DNA from: Mytilus galloprovincialis
Lineage: Eukaryota > Mollusca > Bivalvia > Mytilida > Mytilidae
DNA: 64,000 bases
Direction: 5' to 3'
NCBI RefSeq assembly: GCF_965363235.1
Contig: NC_134851.1
Coordinates: 37,414,321-37,478,320 of the forward strand
The notes below the pieces were generated by a model. That model saw only the letters and a program-made list of their open reading frames with translations. It made no database searches and was not told where the DNA came from. Below are positions 55,683-64,000 of this stretch, one piece after another. How positions within the stretch are numbered: position 1 is the first letter of the stretch; each line of letters starts with the position of its first letter. Both the position numbers and the translations under genes were made by a program.

Positions 55683-56520
55683 ATGCTCCGTCTACGCCAA
55701 AATGAGAGAGAACGAGCTATTGGGATGTTGGCAGTAGGAATGACTCCGGAATCGATTTGTAAACGCGTCACAAACTGCACGACAAACCCACGGAAGACAA
55801 AACAACAGAATATCTGCTCAGGCAGTTCGTAACCGATTGCGTAAAGTTGGTCTAAGAGCTCGTCGTCCATTGGAGGGACTTATTCTTACGCAGCGTCACA
55901 GGATGGCGCAACTCCAAAGAACACGGGTACGGATTCGATGGAATAGGCAAACATTGAGACAGGTTCAACTTGAAATTTAGCGACGGCAGAGCCAGGGTCT
56001 ACCGGAGACGCAATGAACGATTTTCTGATGCGTGCGTGCAGGAAACAGATCGGTTTTGTGGTGGCGGAATCATGGTATGGGGCGGAATTACCTATTAGGA
56101 ACGCACCGAGCTCAAAATCATCGTTGGTAACCTAAATTCATAAGGCTATAGGGACGAAATTCTGGCTCCAGTTGTTCTCCCGTTTCTCCGAAGACAGCAT
56201 TTTAACCACGTTTTTCAGCAGGACAACGCCCGTTGTCACGTGACACACATTTCGATGACCTTTTTGGAGATTACCATATTCGTGTGTTGCCTTGGCCAGC
56301 AATGTCTCCAGATTTATCAACAATTGAACATCTTTGGGACGAACTTGAACGACGTATCAGAAATAGCCAAAATCCACCGGAAACGCTAGCCTAGCTCCGA
56401 ACAGCATTTTTCAGGGAATGGAACAACATCCCGCAAGATTTTATTCGACGTCTTAATGATTCCATGCGACGGAGGTGTCAGGTGGTCATAAATACAAGAG
56501 GTGGTCATACAAGGTATTGA
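55683..56520 (+). pseudogene. Dead Tc1/mariner-type transposase
   Basis: Read on the plus strand across several frames, it shows an N-terminal helix-turn-helix start (ERERAIGMLAVGMTPESI), then RRRNERFSDACVQ, GGGIMVWGGIT, the catalytic-type QQDNARCHVTH block and SPDLSTIEHLWDELERR near the end. These are the landmarks of Tc1/mariner transposases. Stops and frameshifts interrupt it at several places (for example after GLILT and within GGIT), and a piece between the DNA-binding and catalytic parts seems missing. Terminal inverted repeats were not found. It lies about 700 bp upstream of the TRIM gene. Confidence 0.85.
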
Positions 56521-59500
56521 AATGTTAACCCGAATTCTGTACTCGCCCTGTTAAAATTGTCCGAAAATGTGTATTATTGTATTCAATAAAAAAAAAACCT
56601 TGTTATTGTTCTCTTCAAAATTATGTAAGCTAACTATTTCATGAAATTTTTGTGATCAATTTTTTGTTATAAAAAAATTAAATGAGCTTATTTTTGTCTC
56701 GTATATATCCATCTTCCTATTTTTTGAATGAGAACAAATCCCTATGCATTTATTTAGATTGTGATACAGTTTTTTTTAATAGTTGTTATTGACTTTGACC
56801 ATTTAACAAGTTGAACAACGTAAAAAAACAGATAAAAAATGAAGACAGAAACAGTCCCACAGTCCTTAATTGAAAAAAAAATCTAACGAAACACAGACAT
56901 ACAATACGTACATAACAGAACGAGTATACGCCAAATTGAAATAAACCAATTGCACTAGACTTAAGTTTTGTAGAAAATGAAATTCTTTGTCATCCGAAAT
57001 GTCAACTATATTGGAAACAGACATAACAAGGATTCAATTAGGAAAAGATGTACTTCATCATTTATCTTTTTGATATGATAAGGTTGTTCGAATTATCATT
57101 ATAGCAACGACATCCGGTCGTTAATACTTTCGGAACATAGCAATGTTATGAATTAATGGGTATTAAAGTCATAAATTATATTTCATTAATATGTACAGAA
57201 TGTAAAAAAACTTTCTGTTGTTGGATCTCATTGTGTTTCAAAAAAACAATATATAAATAAAACGAATTACGCAGAATTCGATTCCAGGACGTATTAATTG
57301 CGATCAACTGTACTTACTTACCGAATGAACTTTTGTACAGTGCAATCATTATATACAAATATAATGTATTGATAGTTGTCTCATTGGAACTCATGCCACA
57401 ATTTCCTATGTCTATATATAAGCAGCATGTCACTGTGTCCCTTCTTTATTTATTGATATATAAAAGTAACTATTTTTGACGACACATTTGATGAGAAAGC
57501 AACATGAGTTAAACTGTGAACATGACAAATTGTTTTGTTTCAAAAGACAACTTTTGAGTTCGTAGCATTTCCAGTCAAAAAGTTTCAATTTGGTCATCAC
57601 TATGCCTGCACTGAAGGGCATCGCCACTTTTTTCCCATGTTTAGCGGGCGGTTTAAAAATTGTTGCTTTATTGCACGAATATTCGGCAAATTAAATTCTT
57701 ATAATTGTTAATTTAATAATCAGCACAGCTTTTATTAGAGAATTGTAATTAAATAACTACGGAATCCTCTTTATCTGGTAAATGACGTCATTAAGGCGTG
57801 CATATATTACGAACTTTTCCAGGGAAGGGCATAACTTGAAAATGAACTGTTTACAAATGAGTTATGTGTGCTTAATTTACTGGATATTTTCATATGTGGG
57901 TGCAACATCCAGGGGGAGGGGATGTTCCGGGGGTTGCGACTCTTTTTTCTATAACGAAAATGTTTTTGAATCAGGTCAAACATGTGTGGTTTGAACGCCC
58001 TTTTTTCTTACGTTGGAACCTCTGTTCTAAACTTGGCTGGATCTGCCCTTACTTGCGACCATTGATAACGCTTTTATTAAATAATTTTCTAGTCCTTTTT
58101 TTTGAGATATAACTGACAACTTTATTTTTATTATTTCACAAAAGGGTATTTAACGTATATAATTATGGTTTCATTTCTATCAGAGATCTATACTGAAATG
58201 TACTTTTCATTTATTAATTTGCATTTGATAATGATAATTTTAAATTAACGAAATGACTTTTAAATTTTACGTCTTTAAGTTAATAATAATGAAGCGTAAA
58301 TATATCAATAATAATTTAACTTACATTAAACTATTTAAACTGCGTCTAAATTTTCTGTTCTTATATACTTATAAACTGTATATAAAATGTAAAATCTAGT
58401 TGTTTAAACAGTATTTGATTTAAAAATATTCGATGCAGATCGGTGATTTTGTTTACATGATTTCAAATTATTTTCCTTTACGTATTGTCTTCAAGTCTTT
58501 GTAGTTGTGTTACTATTGTTTAAGGAATTTCCATTTCACAATTATTACAAAAGAAATCTGATCTCCCTATTACATGTGTACAAATACCTTTATTAGTATT
58601 CGACATAATTTAACTGCTACAATTTTATACATGGATATTTATGTTTCGAGTGGCATCTTTTCTGCAGTTTTGAAAACGTTTACTAATAAAAAAAAATAAT
58701 TAATGATCGGCATATCAAGGACATTACAAAAAGACATAAGTAGAAAACAACAATGCTTATAAAAAATACTATCTGCTAGTAACAGTATAAAGCTTTTTGT
58801 CGAGAAAGTGCAGCGAACAAGTTCAAAAGTCTTCATACTAGTACATGTATAGGTCAATCAAATATCATATCAATATATATAAAAATAGTGAAAATCTGAT
58901 ACTCGGTTCAATGAATTGTGTGTGAGTGTTTTCGTGATAGAAACAGTACGTTTTTATTTAGTATTTAAGTTATTCAAATCGAAAAGGACTTGCTAAGTTA
59001 AGGACGAAATTATGATCACACAGTTCGTTGATAAAAGTCATTCTTAAAAGTTATAATTTTGAGAAATGTTCCCCTTCGAGAACACATAATAACAGTTAAC
59101 TGAACAACCGACTCTTGACTTTGGACAGACACATTCAGAATGTGGTTGTGTTAAACATGTTTGTTGGTGTTAAACCCTCCCCTAGTCTAGGACGGTGGTG
59201 TAATAACATACATATAACCTATGGACAAATTATAAAATCATTTGCATTAATCCAAAAGATTGGTGTGACAACTACATGTAACATTAAAACAATAGACACA
59301 AATAATAGATATAAGAGTACTTGCTGTTCAAAGCCAATAACAAATAATAAATCATTTTTTCCCAGACTAATGTTTCATAATGATGCAATGATAGGATTAT
59401 CGTTATCTTCATGTCTTTAAATTAATCTCGATTACGATCTTATTCAGACGCTGATAAGCCAGCAGATGTAAGTCGAAATAATCCTCCTAATAAATCTTAA

Positions 59501-60859
59501 TTTAGATTTTTTTGGAACAAAGGACCAACTTAAAGTAGATATTACTTCCGTGGCATTCGGCAATCCTCGGTAGAATCCGCTACTCTCCTTCTTCTATAGA
59601 TGAGGGTACAGAATCGGCCAAGTTGAGACGAATGACTTCCGTGGGTGTTTGCGAAACCTTGCACTTCAATACTGAAAGCAACAAACCTACGAAAGCTTGT
59701 GTTATAGGGCTACTTTGTGTTGACATGAATTGTCCTTAATATGGTCATACACGTAATCATAAATTAGCTTTTTTCAACATTTTGATTTTTTCAAAATGCC
59801 AAGGAGGTTCTACCCCAGAAGTTGATTTTCTAAGCTGTATTTGGTCAAACCATAATTCGGAATTCTGTGTCTTTAATGTTCTTCAACTACGTACTTTCCT
59901 TGCTTTTTTTTTTTTTTTATCTTTCACGATTCAAGTGTCAGTGGTTAGTTATTCTTTTGAGACGAAACGCGCATCTTCCGCATTAACCAGGTGTGTGACA
60001 GCTCTTGCTTTCGGATATTAAACGAATTTAACAAAAGCTGTCAAATTCAGTGAGATTTGTAAATAAGTCTGTCGAATTTGATTTTTTATCGCATGATGCT
60101 GTTGATTTCAGTTATTATCATACCACAAACCGCTGTGTTCAAAACTTTCAACTGGTCGGTGTTTCGGAACATTGTATTTTAAGTAAAAATGTCCTTAAAA
60201 TATCCAATCATTTTATAAACAATATTAGTCAATTTATATAATGCCTGAAACGCTAAGCAAAATTTTAGACAATTCCTTATTTTTTCAAGCGTTTAAAAAA
60301 CATCTATCTAAACAATTGCTATAAAATAAATCATCATAGATACCAGGACTTAACCATATATACAAAGATGTATAATATCAAATTGAACAACAATCTTGGA
60401 TTCGAAATTGAAATGTCTGAAATTAATTTTTCAGCTATTTTATAGGGCATGATCCCCTCTTTATCAAGCAGGTTGGCCAAAGATCAATGAAACCCCTGTT
60501 CACATTTATCAATGGCAGCTAACAAGGATTTTCTATTTACAATAAGGGATTTGTGCAAGTATGTTTTGCAGTGTCGGTTTGCAAAGTGACAGATCTTTTT
60601 GTTTATTTGTCATAAATAATATTGTGTATGTCGAGAATAACCCATAAAAAAGCGGGTAAAACGGGGAGCTAATTTCCCAAATCCAGTCCTTGTCTTGTCA
60701 ATTGTCCTTTTTCATAGATCACACATTTTTACCCACTATATTTCAGACCCCCATTGTATTGTAACCTAGAATCCCACATCCAATAAAGCGTTTCACCCCC
60801 TCACCAATGTTAATTCTGGGAAGAACAGGATTGTTGGGTATGTCGGAGGTATTGCATCA
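56521..60859. other. Non-coding region with scattered repeats
   Basis: No gene is supported. Noted: a short reversed repeat A piece near 57370-57410, a GGCGGATC-family-like segment at about 57899-58051 (CATCCAGGGGG to GGCTGGATCTGCCC), repeat A late modules at 59105-59290, and a segment at 59530-59660 (CTACTCTCC, GGTACAGAATCGGCC) that recurs reversed and shortened at 51415-51480. Confidence 0.55.
59105..59290 (+). repeat. Repeat A, 3' part
   Basis: It contains CTCTTGACTTTGGACAGACA, AGAATGTGGTTGTGTTAAAC and ACGGTGGTGTAATAACATAC, in the family's order. Confidence 0.65.
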
Positions 60860-61165
60860 GTGTATGGTTTCCGCGGAAAAGGTTTAGCTGTGAAAAACAA
60901 ATTACAAAAAAGAAGATGGCTGTGACATATTTGTACTTGTTTTCCGCGGAAAAAGTTTTGCTGTGAAAAACAAATTACAAAAAAAAAGAAGATGGCTGTG
61001 ACATATTTGTACTTGTTTTCCGCGGAAAAAGATGTTGCTGTGAAAAACAAATTACAAAAAAAAAGAAGATGGCTGTGACATATTTGTACTTGTTTTCCGC
61101 GGAAAAGGTTTTGCTGTAAAAAAACAAATTACAAATAAAAGAAGATGTCTCTGACATCTTTGTAC
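60860..61165 (+). repeat. Tandem repeat, about 4 units of 73-77 bp
   Basis: Each unit contains TTTTCCGCGGAAAA, GCTGTGAAAAACAAATTAC and AAGAAGATGGCTGTGACATA. Length varies through the A-run. The minus strand is open across two units and would encode a Phe-rich repeat, which I regard as accidental. Confidence 0.9.
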
Positions 61166-61794
61166 TTGTTTTCATTTGGGTAACTCTTAATGATTACCAA
61201 TGAAATATGAGGTCTGGATAGAATTTATACACTTTATACAAAAGAGAGTAATTGGTAAAACATGCAAAACGAGGACAAAAAAAAAGATGAAAAAAAAAAC
61301 AGAAGAAAAAAGGCATGAATTTAAAATATACAGAACAATGGGCAAAACAATAATAAAGAGAAGAGAACAATTTTCTAAAAGGTTAAAAAAAACCTATCTT
61401 TACCCTCAAATATTCAATTTCTTTTTGTGGTTAAGCCTTAAGCCTTTTGATTTGTGGTTAAAAGTCAGCCTACGTTGTCAAGATATTAATATTCAGATGG
61501 GAACTCTTTTTTTTAAAGATTTAATTGATTCTTTACTGTTATAAATCCCTATGGCAACCCAACATAAAGATCTACTTTTTTGTAACAAAGTTGAATAATT
61601 CAATTTTGGATGTAACACGTCCTCTGACTGGCTAAAAGGTTTTTGTTCATGAGCTCATAGACATAATTTTGTCAAGTGATCGTGACGGGATTTACGTTTT
61701 TATCATGATTTACTCTTTAAAAATGGTATTTAAAATTAAATTATAAGGAATGACTATAATATTTTGTCAGTCTATGAAATAACAACCTATAAAT
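61166..61794. other. No gene supported
   Basis: A 114-codon open frame starts at 61200, but it is Lys-rich, low-complexity and without a domain. Nothing else is recognised. Confidence 0.5.
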
Positions 61795-61975
61795 GTGCAT
61801 GTCTCATTGGTAATTATACCACATCTTCTTTTTTATATGTTATATAAAAAAGAAGATGTGGTATGATTGCCAATGAATCAACTGTCCACAAGATATCAAA
61901 ATGACACATACATTAACAACTATAGGTCACCGTACGGCCTTCAACAATGAGCAAAGTCCATACCGCATAGTCACA
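61795..61975. repeat. Head-to-head repeat A copies forming a hairpin
   Basis: CATTGGTAATTATACCACAT and the complementary ATGTGGTATGATTGCCAATG flank a centre near 61838, with the A/T run TTCTTTTTTATAT mirrored between them. The left copy is only about 40 bp; the right continues to about 61975 (GGTCACCGTACGGCC). Confidence 0.85.
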
Positions 61976-62293
61976 TGATGCACACTTTGAAATGGCCTTC
62001 TGCGTGGATTATTCAGTATGCACCACATTTTTTATGGTTATCTTCAAAAACAAAAACATTATTACAATAATTCCTTAAATAAACTCATTATAGATACCGT
62101 TTATTTGGTTTTTTTTCACAACTGACGAACGTTTTGTAAACAAAAGACTTACCAATGATTATCGAATCAGAAAAAGATATACCATTTAACTTGGTGTATA
62201 ATTCTATCATTACAACCAGATACCTAATAGTAATATTCTCTGAAAACAATCATGCTATTTATCTATATACAAATACAAGTCCATTTGTTTAGC

Positions 62294-63602
62294 TAGGCCG
62301 TGTTCACATTGACCTTAACTCGGTGTTGTGTTAGTGTAACTCACACGTAAACTAAACACAATTACGTTCCCATCGATAAAACTCAATGTTAACATGTAGT
62401 TTTAATGATGTTTTGTCTACATGCAGTCAATTTAGGCATTGTGTAGGTTAAGTGTACACAAAACTAGGCATTTAGGACATTAGTTTTACCATGTATATTT
62501 AAGGAAGAAACGATTTTTAAATAAAATTGATATAAGTTTATAACAATTAATAATAAAGTTCTTTACAGAAATATTTGTCTAAACTTGTATACTAATTTGT
62601 TGTAAAAACACTTTAGGTAGCTTTATGAACCTCTTATCAAGACTCAAAACATCATCATTGCCGAACACATTTGAAAAGGTCTTCCCGAATTGACTGGACG
62701 TACACGGAAATATTTGCCACTGGTATTTACTCAAATAACGATTCACTCATAAATGCAATACTAAACAAGTGTGAGGTAAATTGTATTGATTGTCTAGTAT
62801 CTCAGTTCTATTAAAATACACTTAGAAATAATAATAAAAAAAATTACCCCCTCCCTATAAATACTCCTTAGAGAAGAAATACCATTCGAACCAAACAGAA
62901 AATATTAAAAAGCAGTGATCCTTTCATCTCAGTCCTTTTGCTTCGTCTGTAAGCACGCTGCTGCAGCCTACGTGTTATTATCTGTAATCGAGACATCGTT
63001 AGTATATTTAAACTACTGCAAATCATCAAAATTGTTTTCAAAATGGAACAACCACTTAAGTTCAAAAAGGGGGGGGGGGTATATTTTTTTCTGAGTCAGA
63101 ATTATTTACGAGAACGTTTTTTTTTATTCAGATTTTTTCGATTCTATCAATCAACTAACTAACTTCAATATTTAAAAGCAATTATCTGTAACAACCAAAA
63201 TTAGATGGAAATTCAGGGTTACGGTATTTTTAAAGTTCATCGAAAATTTGAAGGACCCATAAAAACACTATAATAAATGGGAAACTCTGGGTTCAGAATA
63301 TATTTTTTTTTATCAAATTTGGGGTCAGAATATTTTTCAAGGAAAAATCCATTCCCCCCTTTTTTTGAAGTCAAATGGTCGTTCTCTAACTGCTAGAAAA
63401 GTTGTCCGATAAATTTGCATTCAGTTCTACGTAATGAACATTTTAATGACATAAAGTTTAAAGTGTGAACATATATTATGTACAGGTAATTAAACAAGGT
63501 GTATAGATGTGAACAAATTTAAATATGAAACCAGTGTACATTACATTAAACTAATTGTAAACATGTTGACTGTACATGGCGTTTGGTGTGAACACGGCCT
63601 TA
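62294..63602. mobile_element. 1.3-kb non-autonomous DNA transposon with TIRs
   Basis: TAGGCCGTGTTCACA at the left and TGTGAACACGGCCTTA at the right are inverted complements. TA at each end may be the target duplication. GTGTGAAC and GTTAAGTGTACAC-like words recur towards both ends, as in subterminal repeats. No transposase is present; the internal open frames are short. Confidence 0.75.
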
Positions 63603-64000
63603 GATTGCCCCCATGTAAACTTCTTATTAACCTACATAAAAATAAAATAAAATAAATATGCTCCAATGTCATGAATTTTTTAGCACCCCAATGATCGCAA
63701 ATGTAATCCGTCCATGAGAATTGCGCTTTGATCATGATTTCATTTAAGCATACGTCTTTATGTGCTATGACGTACCGGTATAACATAAGGAATCAGGCGC
63801 AAGTTGAAAAATGTACCACAACAAAACTGTTTAGACTTTGTTTTTGTTTTTTATGAAAAACGTGTTTCCAACACCAACTGTCGGTCACGTGAAAGAGCTA
63901 GAACATTTATTTTACCGTTGGTTTCAATACTTCAGTGAATGTCTGTTGGCTAGAGTGAATTACCAATCCGATAATGAATATTGCCTAATCCATTGATATA
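63603..64000. other. Right end of window, no gene seen
   Basis: AT-rich sequence without recognisable repeat or coding signal. Confidence 0.5.

Noticed and set aside
60793..61175. Phe-rich repeat protein on the minus strand
   Set aside because: The open frame follows from a tandem DNA repeat whose unit length varies by A-run, so the frame is not maintained.
61200..61544. 114-codon open frame on the plus strand
   Set aside because: Lys-rich, low complexity, no domain, no splice or signal features, next to a tandem repeat.

Overview
The window is animal nuclear DNA, almost certainly from a marine mussel (Mytilus or a close mytilid). I infer this from several dispersed repeat families that I recognise as typical of mussel genomes (for example the family starting GTGGTATGATTGCCAATGAG), the very AT-rich background, GT-AG introns, AATAAA signals, an intronless TRIM gene and many palindromic non-autonomous transposons. 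No bacterial operon, CRISPR array, rRNA or convincing tRNA gene was seen. No database search was possible, so the species call rests on memory of these repeats.

Layout. 1-3.6 kb: AT-rich DNA with a 133-bp near-perfect palindrome and seven copies of a 17-bp hairpin motif. 3.6-7.1 kb (minus): a decayed LINE retrotransposon with endonuclease, reverse transcriptase and a 2A-like NPGP motif. 7.4-9.4 kb: a foldback-type element. 11.66-27.47 kb (plus): a six-exon gene, assembled here from splice sites and reading phase, for a 278-residue type I membrane protein with a signal peptide, an Ig-like domain, a second Cys-bearing ectodomain, one membrane span and a short tail. Its 8.7-kb fourth intron holds a tandem segmental duplication, one copy of which is interrupted by two nested Helentron-like elements. 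29.96-32.30 kb: a 111-bp satellite of 21 units with an 891-bp higher-order period. 32.3-37.5 kb: MITEs and two decayed Ty3/gypsy reverse-transcriptase fragments. 37.5-42.9 kb: a 668-bp inverted duplication, each arm carrying a gene for an 84-residue secreted Cys-rich peptide. 43-52 kb: dispersed repeats and hairpin MITEs. 52.87-54.97 kb (minus): an intronless 697-codon TRIM-type RING E3 ligase gene. 55.7-56.5 kb: a dead Tc1/mariner transposase. 56.6-64 kb: repeats, a 4-copy tandem repeat and a 1.3-kb TIR element.

The host genes are therefore few: one Ig-like receptor, two paralogous Cys-rich peptides and one TRIM protein. All three types fit molecular recognition or defence, but that is inference and nothing shows they act together. 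The strongest biological signal is the peptide pair: all 11 coding substitutions between the copies change an amino acid, one of them removing a cysteine, while the adjacent 148 bp of 3' UTR differ at one site. The second is the Ig-like gene, which is split into exons too small to appear as a single reading frame.
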